From the NCBI GenBank assembly GCA_026929865.2, contig CM049403.1, forward strand, positions 3,303,501 through 3,367,500: a stretch of 64,000 nt of DNA. The letters run 5' to 3'. Source of the DNA: Hyperoplus lanceolatus. Taxonomy: Eukaryota > Chordata > Actinopteri > Uranoscopiformes > Ammodytidae. The notes under the pieces were generated by a model. The model made no database searches. It was not told the origin of the DNA and was given only the letters and a program-made list of their open reading frames with translations. This document shows, one piece after another, positions 1 through 11,857 of this stretch. Every line of letters starts with the position of its first letter. Positions within the stretch are counted from its first letter, which is position 1. The translations under genes and the position numbers were made by a program.

Positions 1-981
1 TAACTCTTAACACTTTCTCTATGAGGAGTAGACCCTCACTGGCAGGTCAATGCAGCGACTAGTAGGAGAGGCATACAATAAAAACAAATCAAAGTGAAGC
101 AATTCATTCATATTTTACAAAGCAGAAGAGTTGATATGTCTGTGATTGGCAGAGATTGTATTTATTGTATTGTATTTCTAACTTGTGCAGCAAGTTGGAA
201 AGACTGTCATTTAATGTTTAGAGATTCCTCAGAACATATGAACAAATGTACTGTAAAGGCCAATTTAATGCTCTGTGCCGTCCAACGCGTGCTGCCAAAA
301 ATGTGCTACCAACCTGTCGGTGGGGGAAGCTGGTGGACCGCTTATTCTCTAGTAGGGGTCTTAATCGCTAGGTTTAATCGCGATACCATAATAGATTGAC
401 AACGATACAATATTTGCCTATATCACAAAGTCTGCTGCGATTCGACTACGATTGGACTTTTGGTGCCTGCGATTGATTTGAGACGATATCATTTAACAAC
501 ACAACCTGTTACATCTATGTCAACCGACCAAAAACAAACACGAGTATGATTTTACCATTTTATTTCAGAGCACTTCCAGATATTCAAACAATTGGAACAA
601 TCAATTTTTTTGGTGGAAATAGTAGACCTCTGATCACAACAACCATGGTTCACGGCCGTGGCTCGGCAAAGTGTGCATGCATGGACAACATAGTTTAGTT
701 TAGTTTAGTTAGTACAAACAATATAAAAACATCTATAGTGCTAAATCACCACACCCAAAATACATTTTCATATTAGAATACAAAACACACACTCTTAACT
801 GGCGTAATTCTTGTTTTGGAGTATGAATGAATCTGAGCATACGCAGATCGCTTTCATCTATCAGATGTCATGCATCAAGTGTGTAGGGCCCTTAAGGTAA
901 ACTGTTCAACTTTAGCTGGTGACTAAGATGTGCCAGACTGTAGCATGACAATAGACAAGGAGAAGTAGCTGAGGTGTCAAA
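1..981. other. Unassigned intergenic or intronic sequence
   Basis: AT-rich sequence with scattered stops in all frames. Only a small tagtt repeat run near 692-712 stands out. If it belongs to the transporter gene it is intron; no exon in the needed phase was found. Confidence 0.5.
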
Positions 982-1953
982 TGGCGCTTTTCCACCGCAC
1001 ATGTAGCTCGACTCGACTCAACTCGACTCGACTCAACTTGGTTTGGTAGCAGCACGGGTTGTTTTCCACCGCAAATAGTACCTGCTGAACGTGGGCGGGG
1101 TCGTCGTAAGGGGCTGAAAGCCTACTCCGGAGCCAAGTAGCAAAGCAGAAATTACGAGCAGTTGTTGCATTATTAACTGAACCAACCGCCAAAAACACGG
1201 ATGAAAAATGTTTAAGAAATACCCCCCTTGTATCTGTTTGCTAAAAGAAGTAGAAGAATATTGCTACGGGCCATTAAAAGGGATGGTTGTTGTCCCGATG
1301 TGTGACTCTGCCACACAGTCAGCTGTAGGGATGCGTCACGTACATCCCTATGCACGTAAACACGGGCATGATAAAGTTGACTGTTTAGTGCTTGTTTCAG
1401 GATAGGTGTTTTCAAATGCAAGCCGTGTCTCAGCCTGAATATTTTATTGAGGTAATCAGTTCAGTCCGAGGCTTGTAATGTAATCGCTCGCTATCATGTC
1501 TGTCCCAGCTGGCTACTATTTAGCCTAGCTGCTAGCTGCCCTACATGTCTCCTCTCGTATGTAAGTAACTTCCCCAACAACCAACACTGGGTGAGCTTAG
1601 CGAATATATGGAAAATAAATTCGGATCTGTGATGCAAATCAAATGAAAGAGAGCCAGAGAAGGCTGCACGCGGCGTAAATACACTCAAAAGTCCCGGAGA
1701 GTTGGGGAGAATAAACAACAGAATGAAGCCGGTAGTCTCTGGCCACTGATTGGCCAGACAATAGTCTCTGGCCAATCAGTGGCCGGCCGTCTGCCAACGT
1801 CACCTTTTAGCATCGGCTCAGCTCGCTTGGACCCTAGAGCGAGGCGATACCAAAAAAGCAGCCGCTACGTGGTACCAGGTACCATGAAATTGCGGTGGAA
1901 AAGCCAAAAATGCGAGTCGAGTCGAGCTGATACCATGCGGTGGAAAAGCGCCA
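982..1953. mobile_element. DNA transposon with 18-bp perfect terminal inverted repeats
   Basis: TGGCGCTTTTCCACCGCA at 982-999 is the exact inverse of 1936-1953. Inside each end lie tandem CGACTC-type repeats (about 1008-1036 on the left, 1914-1927 inverted on the right) and a second internal copy of the ttttccaccgca motif. The element is flanked by AAA on both sides. No transposase frame is seen, so it is a non-autonomous element of about 970 bp. Confidence 0.8.
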
Positions 1954-2736
1954 AAAATCAAAATGCCATTAAATGTGTATGAAGGCCACTTTGTCCATGT
2001 TCCTGTTTCACTCTGTATAGTGATTGAGTCATTGCATTACATGCCCTGGCAGCTGTGGGAATACAGACAGTATGGAAAAGATTATGATGACATTTTTAAT
2101 TACAGAAGCATATGTCCCCTCAGCTGTCTTTAGAGGAGTGGTGTGAAGACACAGAAGAGGATTGATAAGATAATCATGAAAAAGTACGAGGCTGATTTAA
2201 ATTGACAGCTTATGTCTAGTGATGTTGATGGGAGGTCTGCAGTGTGTGAGTGATGGATTACCAGGCAACAGAAAAGTGACTCGTCTCATCAATACAACCA
2301 TCAAAATGTGGTGAATGACAGAGGGGCTGGATGATGTCACTTAGATTTTTTTTTTTTTACAAATTCAGTTTTAATTTTTCTGATTCCTATTTTTGATGAA
2401 GCTGAGAACCTTCACTCTTGCTGAGTTGAATACACAATTTGGTTTGTCTCACGCATGGATATGATGATTCTGCCGACCAATCAACGGATCGCAGTGTGTA
2501 GCTCCACCCTTTTTGGGACCCTTTGGTACGGCTTGGTACCCCCAAAGAAAGGATGATTAAAAATAGATGCAGCACTGTATGCTTATTTTGGTACCCTTAC
2601 CAACTTTTGGCGATGGAAACGCAAATAAATGTGTTCCCAGCTGTACCAAACCGCACCGCTCAGTTGAAACAAGGCTTTACTTAGCTTTAATGGGCCGCTC
2701 CTCTCTGTAACTTTCCTGCCAACACACTTGTTGCCA
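1954..2736. other. Mostly unassigned; fragment of an old repeat at about 2480-2660
   Basis: The stretch at about 2480-2535 (ccaatcaac through agctccaccctttttgggacc) is the inverse of part of 5160-5290, and the ends of both fragments carry a (g)ctcagtggaaa-like motif (2658-2670, 5596-5608). I read these as two diverged, opposite copies of one repeat. Nothing else is recognised. Confidence 0.4.
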
Positions 2737-2989
2737 TTGTAGGCGCATACAAATTCACCCATCAGTCGCTCTGCACGTTCAACGGCAGTGAGACGGTTGC
2801 CGGTTTGTAGCGTTCTTTCTTCTGATTGTTTATCAGTAGTGGGATCCCCGAAAAGTTTATTGCCGATTAGAGCAAGTGACTGAGAGATCGGCTTTATGAA
2901 ACGCGCACACTATATAAGTGATCACTGTACGAATAAAGAGTGATTTAACACTTATATTAACGTAAATAAATCGCTTACTTCACCTTTAA
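2737..2989. mobile_element. TTAA-bounded MITE, family A, truncated copy
   Basis: Ends in CGCTTACTTCACCTTTAA, the terminal repeat of the copies at 33420-33847 and 58235-58878. The preceding 230 bp (a cattcaccc, tctgcacgt, gacggt, gtgggatcc series) aligns by eye with both. The left terminus is not seen. Confidence 0.65.
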
Positions 2990-3804
2990 GTATCAATCAG
3001 ATCATGTCCAACTTCGGCCATACTTTTTTTTTTAATATTTGGTGATTATTCTGATCAATCTTATTCAGGTATTCTATTTCACTGCTGATATGTGGGTAAT
3101 TCTTAATTTGCAGGCAGTGCTTTATGAGTACCCTCCAGAGGGAATCATCTAAAGGGGGAAATGGCAAGAAAACATGAAAACACACAAACATACAGTTGTG
3201 AATGATCCAGCAGCACCCAGCATCAACAGTGATCAGACCTCCACTGTACACAATTACAGACATCACAGTGAACAGTATGCAGTTTGCATAGCACTATTCC
3301 AGTTGAGGTAGTGGTGTTGATGGGATACTAAGGGTGTGTATGGTAGATGGTGAGGGGACTATTTTACCTTGCCTTGCTTACTATCTCAGTGTACATTTTG
3401 GCTGCAGCTGGAGGGGAGCAGCTAAAAAGGTAGAAAGGGGTGTAGTGGCTTGTCGGGGGCCATTTTATCATGTTGACTTTGAATCTCAGAGATAGCAGGT
3501 AGGTAGGACAAGGTGGTGTGAGAATGAATGATCTCAAAAGAGATGTGAGTTTTGAGAGATGTCTTTGGTTCTAGGGACTAAGAGTAAATTAAAAATGCAG
3601 TGAATGCTCAGCTGAGATATCACGCCTGCTAAGGTATTGAGTATGTGCTTTCTGTTTGTTTCCTTTTCCAACACAGTCGACGGTTTACTACAATGAAGCG
3701 TAGATTTGCCTTTCGTTAGCATCCCTGTCCTGGGAATTGAAGGTGTTAATCAATATATTACCAGCTTGGTATTTTTTAAACTCACCAGCTCGCACCCACT
3801 TGTG
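2990..3804. other. Unassigned intronic or intergenic sequence
   Basis: No splice-bounded open frame, long repeat or tandem structure recognised. Confidence 0.5.
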
Positions 3805-4690
3805 CCTCAGCCAGGCCCGGTTCTAGACAGTTAGATTAGGGTGGGCCTGTAGAAATTTTAGGTGGGCACACTGGGCAGAGAGACCGAAGATGCGAGCGCG
3901 CGCAGAGCGTGAATTGTGTAGAACACAATATGCAAATAAACTTTGAGTGTTGCTGTGTGGGAGATTTGATTCTTGCATGTTTTTTTTTCCAAAATGTTTA
4001 TGAATAACATATAATATACATTATATACAACATGATGTATCTTTTTTTTTAATTGCAGTATTAACTGTAGGCAGCCTGAGCTGATTGAAGAGAAAGCTAT
4101 GGGACTGGGCAACCTGGATGGTGGTAGTCCAGAGCTATATACTGTACACACTATATAGATACCGTATATAGTCTTTCCACTATTGTCCCTGATGTCCAGC
4201 TGGGTGAAAATAATCGAGGTCACGACCCTGCTAGGGGGGTCCGCTGGTATGCCCCCCCGGGAGATTTTTTTTACCTTTTTAAAGTGAAATGCATGAATCT
4301 GGTGCACTTTGAGAGGAAAATTAAGAGACTAAATCTGAGGAATTTTGTGTGAACAAATAATTTGGAGACACTGGGTCGGATGAATTAGAAGCTATTGAAG
4401 AAAGACACATGGATTTTCCATAGAAATATATATTGAAATAAAATATTATGCAGGGTCCTCTGGGATGGGCTTGGTGCTCTTTTTCTTTTACGGGACATAT
4501 TTTTCTGTAATATAATGAATTCATTAAATGCAGTGATTAAATACTACATACTTTACATTTACATAATATGATGTTGATATCAAACACACAAACTAAAAAA
4601 AAAAATAATTAAAAAAAAAATTGGGGGGGGCCGGCGGCCCGCCCTAAGCAGGGGCCATTTGCTCATGCTAGGGCGGCTCTGCTGACGAGT
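3805..4690. mobile_element. Degenerate hAT-like element, same family as 8691-10277
   Basis: About 4220-4345 (ctaggggggt, gggagatttttttt, cctttttaaagtgaaatgc) matches 9050-9140 nearly base for base and resembles the inverse of 18430-18515. Ends are G/C-rich (gcccggttctag; gccctaagcaggggcc) but no clean target duplication is visible. Boundaries are approximate. Confidence 0.55.
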
Positions 4691-6010
4691 GACCACTATA
4701 AGCGGGTGGGTAACTTGGAGGCAGGCTGTCCTGCCCACCCAATAATACAATTAGAAGCAATGCATGGTAATGGTATATTCTTTAGTATTAATTAATTGTC
4801 TGAATTTTATTTGACATTTTCTTGGACAGCAAATGAACAGGTCCGCCCGATAGTGGGTCTGGACATCCACCTACCGCCCTGGCCTCAGCTGCGCTTCAAA
4901 TCCCCGGTTCATCATTGCAATCAACCTGGAGGTTGTTTATTTAAAGCTCTGTTTTCAGTGATATTAAGTCAAGCAAGTGAGCGCTTCTAAATAGCTTTGT
5001 CCTTTTTGGACAAATTAAAGGTTACAGGAGTTTTGTCATCGTCAGCTTCTTGGGCTGACCGTAGTTGGGAGCGCGTCGGTCTAGCAAGTGACTTGTTTTG
5101 GCCATAGACCGGGCTCGTAGCTGCCAGGCTAACTACCCTTCCCTACTCTCCCCATCAAAGGTTGGGTAAGGTCCCAAAATAAGCGAACAGTACCTATTTT
5201 TGGGACCCTTTCTGTGGAGTAACAAGCCGCCCCAAAGGGTCCCAAAAGGGTTAAGCTACACACTTTACCTGTTGATTGGTACTTGACAGAATAATTTCCG
5301 CGTTAAACTGCCCTGTGTAGTCACCTTGGCAAGAATGAAAAGTCAGATCTTTGTTTTTGTGTGGTGTTTTTCATTTTCATTTAGAGTTAATCAGCGGGCT
5401 ACACTGTGTCCTGCTGCTATGTTATTTTAGTGATGTAGCTGCCGTAGCCAGCGCTGTTCAAAGGCTCCATGCTCTGGCCCATAACCTGGCCGGAGCTTCA
5501 TAAACCCCGCCTTAAGAAAAGGGGAGTGGTGAAGGTGGAAACGATAGCCAGATCTAGTGTAACCATGCTGACTAGAACCGACCCAAACCACACTGCTCAG
5601 TGGAAAGGAGGTGTAAGTGTCCCATAGATATTTTTGAATTGTTGCTGTGTCATTGTGATGGATAATGACTTTAAACACAACATTAAGGAAGTTGCCTGTT
5701 CTTGACTTTGGGACTTGATTGAAACTTCAAGCCGGGAGTCGGACTTGTGACATGCCAAGCAGTGACTCTGTGACGGACACTGACATTATTCATCTGTCAG
5801 TCCTGAGCCTGTCCACATGGACACTTCTCACACTGCCACTTTGCTAACATATCAATCCACCATACCTTGCTAGCATTTGTTTTCATTTCTAAAAGGTTTT
5901 TGAATGTCCTATTTAGAGTAGATGTTGGCTTTTTTTCTGCACAGCTATTTTTTATTGACTTTCTCAATACTTACATACTTTGATTGATCGACCTGTGTTT
6001 GTCTCCCTAG
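4691..6010. other. Mostly unassigned; old repeat fragment at about 5160-5610
   Basis: Contains the inverse copy of the repeat noted near 2480-2670. Just before 6011 the pyrimidine-rich acceptor of transporter exon 1 is visible. Nothing else recognised. Confidence 0.4.
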
Positions 6011-6052
6011 ATTTCTTGACAATTGCAACAATATTGGGAACTGGAATCTTAG
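6011..6052 (+). CDS. Transporter exon 1 seen (first transmembrane helix, GTGILG)
   Basis: Acceptor ctccctag and donor gtgagt enclose 42 nt encoding FLTIATILGTGILG. The first two bases complete a codon begun in an upstream exon that I could not find in positions 1-6010. The last base starts the glycine codon completed by the next exon. The glycine-rich GTGILG is the unwound-helix motif common to the first helix of AAAP/APC-fold transporters, which binds the substrate backbone in solved family members (family knowledge). Confidence 0.8.
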
Positions 6053-6715
6053 GTGAGTACTTTTATTTTCGTAATAAAATAAAAATGTGTGGATTTAGGG
6101 TACATACTTCTATTAGTATGTGTTACACTGCACACACATTACATTAGGTCTGTTGAAAGGAAGGGAACAAAATATGATGACCATTTATTGCTAAGGATCA
6201 TAGCAGGGTTTCCCGCAGAACTTGATACTATTTGTGACGGTAGCTGACTGGGGCTGGTGAATGCACACTGTATAAAACCTACTATGAAGAACTCTGTCAT
6301 TTTCCTCTGATGACCATAAAGGAACTGTAACAGCAAACAAGTCCAACAGCAAAAAGAATGCTGTTTAATATCTTTATTATTAATGCCTTTGATTGGGTCT
6401 GATTTTTTCATGGGAACCTCAAATATATCAATTACGGCAGGCACACACGAACAGCCTGTGTTTCCTGAAAAGTACTAAATCAAAGTTTACTTTGCTTCAC
6501 CACCGTCATATCATATTCCAGTTAATCACCTCTTAAAACATTACCTCATTGCATCTATGGACTCTCTCTCTCTCTCTTTCACTCGCCTCCTAAACAAATG
6601 CATGCCGCCGCCATGCGCTAGCAAAGATCTAAGGGGCGCTAGAACCAAAAACAACTGAAAGTTCTTCGTAGCTACTTTAAATCAATTATCAAATTATAAG
6701 GTATATAAGGCCAAG

Positions 6716-6717
<2 letters not shown>

Positions 6718-6782
<65 letters not shown>
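6718..6782. repeat. (CA)n microsatellite
   Basis: Uninterrupted CA dinucleotide run of about 65 bp in the intron between transporter exons 1 and 2. Confidence 0.97.
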
Positions 6783-6784
<2 letters not shown>

Positions 6785-7327
6785 TTAGCTCCCTCTGTGT
6801 GTTGGAAAAAACGTTTGTGTGATGAATTAGTTCTTTCTACTGGAATTTCCTATATACTATCAATTCATTTGGAACATAATTACGGCTCCATCCATCTTTT
6901 GGCTTTCATTGGCAGTGCAAATTTGGCTGGTGGTTTATGAAGTGTAGTTAACACCGGAGACTTTTTGTAGAGGTGGAAATTACATGGGACATTACATTTA
7001 ACTACTTTGTTTTCAACGAGGGTCTTCATGTAGTTCCACAAAAGGTTGAGCCCCTTCCAAGTTAATAGTTGTTCAATCGCTTAAATCTCATATTGAAATC
7101 AGCACTATCCATAAAGTTTTATGGTAGGTTTGTGACGGAGCGGAAAGGAGTGTCTATGTGAGAGAAAAGCTAAGCAGAGAGTGATGGACAGCCAGGTATC
7201 TACAAGGTGCTTTCTGAAAAACCACATTGGCACATGTGTCTTATGTGATACATATAAGGCACCCTCTTTTACACTATATAATTCCATGCACAGGTATCCA
7301 CTTTTGACCTATGTATATATCTATGTG

Positions 7328-7735
7328 TATCTATCTTGGGGTGTTGGTTTAGACCCACCTTGCCTGGTGTGAATGTGTATGACTGGTGTATGTTTGAGGT
7401 GATGGTCAGAGGGGCTGTTGGCGCTGAATTGCAGCCACGCTTCCATCAGTCTGCCCCAGGGCAGCTGTGGCTACTACTGTAGTTTACCACCACCAGTATG
7501 ACTGTGTGTGAATGAATGGAACCTGGATCCCTGCAAAGTTGAACAGTTGAATACACTGCTGAAGACTCACTTTTGTTGCATTGGCCTTTAACACAAGTTG
7601 TTGAGACTTTAACACTCCTAACTTTTTTTTCTTCATGTATCTCATATGTTGTTTTGTATTGTATCTTGTACAGCACTTTGGTCAACTGATTGTTTTTAAA
7701 TGTGCTATAGAAATAATTTTGACTTTGACTTTATG
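7328..7735 (+). mobile_element. SINE-like retroposon, 5' truncated
   Basis: The middle (ccttgcctggtgtgaatgtg, tgttggcgctgaat, ccaccaccagtatgactgtg) matches the SINE at 63647-63905. The 3' end (tgtacagcactttgg, gtgctatagaaataa, then ttgactttgactt) is the tail type shared by fish L2/CR1-clade LINEs and their SINEs. No tRNA head is seen. Confidence 0.65.
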
Positions 7736-7800
7736 TCTTCAAACCCAAAATTGCTGGGTATAGAATTCCAAAAAAACTGATGTGTTATTTAAATCCCTAG

Positions 7801-7874
7801 GTCTTCCAGTAACGATAGCTCATGCTGGACTAGTGCCTTTCCTGGTCTCCTTTCTCGTTGGCTTCTTTGTCCAG
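7801..7874 (+). CDS. Transporter exon 2 (end of helix 1, helix 2)
   Basis: Acceptor aaatccctag, donor gtaagt; 74 nt. It completes GLP of GTGILGLP and continues VTIAHAGLVPFLVSFLVGFF, then VQ. The AHAG followed by a long aliphatic stretch matches the layout of SLC36-type proteins, where a similar NAG segment follows GLP. Ends on a codon boundary. Confidence 0.85.
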
Positions 7875-7908
7875 GTAAGTAATACATGGCCCTTAATGGA
7901 CTCTTACT

Positions 7909-8550
7909 TTAAAGGTGCATTACGGCCTCTGCACACATCCTACCTCTACTGCGCGTCTACCTCGCGTCTGCGTCTGACTTTTTGTCTCTGACCGTGTAAT
8001 CAACCTAGAGGGGGCACACATCCAACCTCAGACGCACTGCTGATGCGCGTCGGAGGCACTTCTGCAGCGACGCTCCCCTTTACCTCAGGAGGCTCGCCTA
8101 TTTTTTTCTGAGAGCCGCGCGTCTCTCTCGGGTCTCTCTGCTTTAACTGATAGAGAAATACTCTGCTGCGAGTCATATTGACGTCATACTGGCAGCTTTC
8201 GCTGTAGTTTCACCATTTCCTGGTGTGTCCCTTTCAAAATAAGACTTCCAACAAGCGAAAAAAAAAAAAAAAGGCTATGGGGTGCAAGGATTACTGTCCA
8301 GTCTCAATATTAGACTCAATATAAATCATATGCATCATAAATGACAGGAAATAACTTAATTTTTAATGGGAATTATCTATGAAAACTCTATGTAGAAAGA
8401 TAGGGCTTTTAGAAGCAGCGCTGCAGCAGCAGCTGCTGCTGAGACGTTCCATGTGTGTCCGAGAAAAGTCCGAGAGACGCAGCAGTAAGGTAAGGCGACG
8501 CGCTCCATAGGTAGACGCAGGATGTGTGCAGAGGCTGTTATGCAGTTTCA
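7909..8550. mobile_element. TTAA-bounded MITE, family D
   Basis: Imperfect terminal inverted repeats of about 30 bp: GCCTCTGCACACATCCT occurs near the left end (from 7926) and its inverse near the right end (to about 8535), with gcat next to both termini. The left end abuts TTAA; the right end has TTCA. The interior is GC-rich with many CGCGTC/GACGC motifs in both directions, suggesting strong fold-back. Confidence 0.7.
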
Positions 8551-8690
8551 GGGGAGGGGGATTTTATATTTAATATTTGCATACTAGCCTGCAGTTAACT
8601 TACAGAACTTATTTTCTCTACATGTAATTCTTAGTATTGATTGAATAATCATCGTAAATCAAAAGTTACTTATAAGGGGACACCTGCAAC

Positions 8691-10277
8691 CAGGGCCGTT
8701 GCTAGGAATTCTGGGCCCCCTGAAAGAATATCGGTGTGGGCCCCTCTAACCTATTCATTGCCACCTTCAATTTTCTCGTTTTTTCAGTGTTCTTGACGGT
8801 GCCTGGTACACCCAATTTGTTTCTTTTTTTACAATTAACGACTTAACAAGTCAGAGTATTATTATGTAAATTATGTATTATTAGTTGTCTTATTCTAGGA
8901 GTGATGGTAAGTGATTTGCAACTGTTTAAACAGCCACTATGCGGGCACTCCAACGGGTATCAGACATGTGGTGAAGGGAGCAGCAGTGTTTTCCGCTAGT
9001 GCCTCCAATGTTCCAGTGCTGGGAAAAAATAGTAGCCAGCAGAGTGACCCTCCTAGGGGGGTACCCCGGGAGATTTTTTTTACCTTTTTAAAGTGAAATG
9101 CATGAATCTGGTGCACTTTGAGAGGAAGATTATGAGGCAAAATATGAGGAAGTTTTTTCTGTGTACTAGGCCTACTTATTTTTGGAATAATTTGCAGACA
9201 CTGAGTCAGATGAATGAAATGAAGCTATTGAGGAAAGAAACCATACACATATTAATATAAAATAGAATATTATGCAAATGAACATCCACAAAGTTGTAAT
9301 CTTTCTATATTATTTTCTAAAGAAACCACTTAACTTTACATGAATAACTCTGTTGTCCAGCTATCTTTTTGTTCACAGATGAGGGTGAAATAGGCTATAG
9401 AACATACACAGTGCATGGGCGACTGAGGGCATTTTTCCAAATGTTTTTAAATAAACTCAATAATGTCCAAATAGATTAAATCATAGTCTGTTTCTGACAT
9501 CAGAATACTGAGGAAAGTAAAAAAAAAAAAAAAACATGTTTCAGTGACAGTAGGCCTATTTCTCCTCTCCTCTCTGTCTGTATGTCACTGCTATAGGGAG
9601 GAGGGTCTGCTACACTAGTCTCAGTCAGCAGCGCTACATGCATTATTTTATGATTAGTGGCAAACTAAGCTGAACGATTAGAAGACAGACAGCTTTATTT
9701 GTTTAGCTAGTTAACTGCTGAGCTAGTGTGCTGTGCTTCTCTGGACCGACAGAACAGATTAAAATATTGCGTGTTCACGCTGAATGCAGGTGAAGCCTAC
9801 TCATGGGACAATGTTGGGCTTTATAACTTGTGTTTTATTTCACTTACTTGCAGTAACAACCAGCGTAGGCCTAATTCACGTCTATTCTGGTCCGAACATT
9901 ATTAGCGTATTTAACCGAAACGCTCGTCCGCCGTGAGTGATGCACTGCGAGTCTATGCTTGTGTTTGTGTATTTGTGCACCGGCGCTGAGACAGAGACAC
10001 ACAGACAGCGCAGCGAGGAGCTGCCAGATTCTTCAGAGACGCGAGGGCGGGTGGACCAAACCATTATTTAAGAAGGGGCTAAGGGGGTTATTGAAATTAG
10101 AATATTGTATGACTTGTGGCTTTGTTTTGATTCGAATTCATTCGTATGAATATTTAATAGTTCAGTAGGCCTATGCATTATCATTGTCATAGAGGCTACT
10201 GGGGGGTTTTTGTGGGCCCTAGAGGGCTGTGGGCCCTTAAAATTGTTTTAATTTACCCCCCCTATACGACGGCGCTG
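8691..10277 (-). mobile_element. hAT element with perfect 8-bp target duplication (CCTGCAAC)
   Basis: CCTGCAAC at 8683-8690 is repeated at 10278-10285. Termini are CAGGGCCGT and its near inverse ACGGCGCTG. Sequence near the right end (about 10085-10160) is the inverse of about 17380-17450 in the copy at 17271-18665, so the two lie in opposite orientation. No intact transposase seen. The 8-bp duplication and CAGGG ends are typical of the hAT superfamily. Confidence 0.85.
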
Positions 10278-10452
10278 CCTGCAACCAAAGGTTGAATATG
10301 TTTGGAAGCACATCTGTGGGCCCTGCTTCTGTAAACAACAACAGGGAAACAGTAACTTTTAAGTTTAGCTTTCTAACTTAAAACTGTGTTCAAGGAATCC
10401 CATTTTCCTTTGAGGAAAGGTGTATTTATTGTTTATTCAGTTCACCTGCACC

Positions 10453-11525
10453 CAGTGTTGGGAACGTTACTTTAAAAAAGTAATTAGTTATAGTTACTCA
10501 CTAATTGTTCCAAAAAGTAACTAAGTTAGTAACTGAATTACTTTATAATAGAAGTAACTAGTTACCAGGGAAAGTAACTATTTGCGTTAGCCTACTGTAA
10601 AAAAAATAAAAAAGCTGCTAGGCCTATATGTCAACAAATTTGGATTTTTCTGAGCAGTTTTCACAAGTCAGTTGAAATGAGTAGAACAGACAGGTAGGCC
10701 TACTTAACCTTCAATATTTATTGCACATCAACAGACAGCAAGAGGTTTATCCTGCATTTCAAGTATTTTGTTCTCAACAAAAGTAGTAGAGGAAACTGCT
10801 GAATGTACCGTGCTGATCTGCTATCACTGGATTCACTTCAGGGGTGTCGGCTAAAACACCACTTAAGGCCAAAAACGTCAGACTATGAAGCATGAGACGA
10901 TGAGAGGAGGAGTAAGGATTTATACTATGTTTATTTCCTTCTTTAACATGCACAGCAGCATACAGATCCCAGGAAAAGAACAATTGCAATATTCGGCTTG
11001 TGATGACACGCTAAACAGCTGTTGCAACCGGCAAATCGCGGCCATTTAATAACGTGCATAAATTATTATTTATAGAGATTGGGAAACTCCATGCACTTAC
11101 TCACAAGGGCGATGCAAACAAACTCAGGGAGAGCACGTTTCAACCGTGGATTGATAGGTGGTTACTGCGGCGACGTGCACGCTCACACAACAGAGAGAGA
11201 AAGAAAAAGAAACTTCACTAAACAGGCGCTCCGGCTGACTGACGTGACGGTGCTAACTGACAGTTATAATGTCATCCACACTGAATAAAACACAACTTAA
11301 AACACACCGGTCTCCTCACTAGCAGTTTGTGTAGTATGGAGCCAGGGGTGCGTTCGGATTACACAGTTTATTCAATCAATTCATAGTAACGCACCACATT
11401 TAACGTTCAGTAACGATAACGGCGTTGTAATGACGGAAAAAGTAATTAGTTAGATTACCCCGTTACTGAAAAAAGAACAGCGTTACCTAACGCCGTTATT
11501 TTAAACGGCGTTATTCCCAACACTG
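10453..11525. mobile_element. hAT-like element with CAGTGTTGGGAA ends
   Basis: Begins CAGTGTTGGGAACG and ends with TTCCCAACACTG; subterminal tracts on both sides (gttacttt, agtaattagtta on the left; the same motifs with taacggcgtta on the right) are inverted. About 1.07 kb with no transposase frame. No clear 8-bp target duplication is visible, so flanks may have decayed. It lies just upstream of transporter exon 3. Confidence 0.8.
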
Positions 11526-11587
11526 GTTATGACCACCCATTTCAATGCCAAACTAATATTAATTCCTACATTTTCCAATCCTTTCAG

Positions 11588-11656
11588 GCCCTGCTCATCT
11601 ACCTGTTTGTAGAACTTCTTCAGAAATGTCAGGTTGTACAGCTGGAATCTCTGAAG
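11588..11656 (+). CDS. Transporter exon 3 (helix 2 exit)
   Basis: Acceptor tcctttcag, donor gtaagc; 69 nt, 23 codons, phase 0 at both ends. Encodes ALLIYLFVELLQKCQVVQLE and SLK: the end of a membrane helix followed by a more polar stretch. Skipping it would keep the frame. Confidence 0.85.
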
Positions 11657-11857
11657 GTAAGCACCAACACACTCTCTATCTTGTCCCTGACTTGTTATAG
11701 CAGGAAAACCTTTAACGCTATCGTTGGGCTCAAGTGTTCCAGTAAGCCATATTACAGTAAATATTACAACTGCACTTTTCTCAGGCTTCGACAGGCCAAA
11801 AAGTCTGCTGTTAAAAATGTCAATTTTCAATTGCATAAAAATTCCCATATACTGTAA

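Noticed and set aside
3858..4307. 149-codon minus-strand frame
   Set aside because: It lies in a degenerate hAT-like repeat; the same nucleotides at 9040-9140 and 18430-18515 are not open in that frame.
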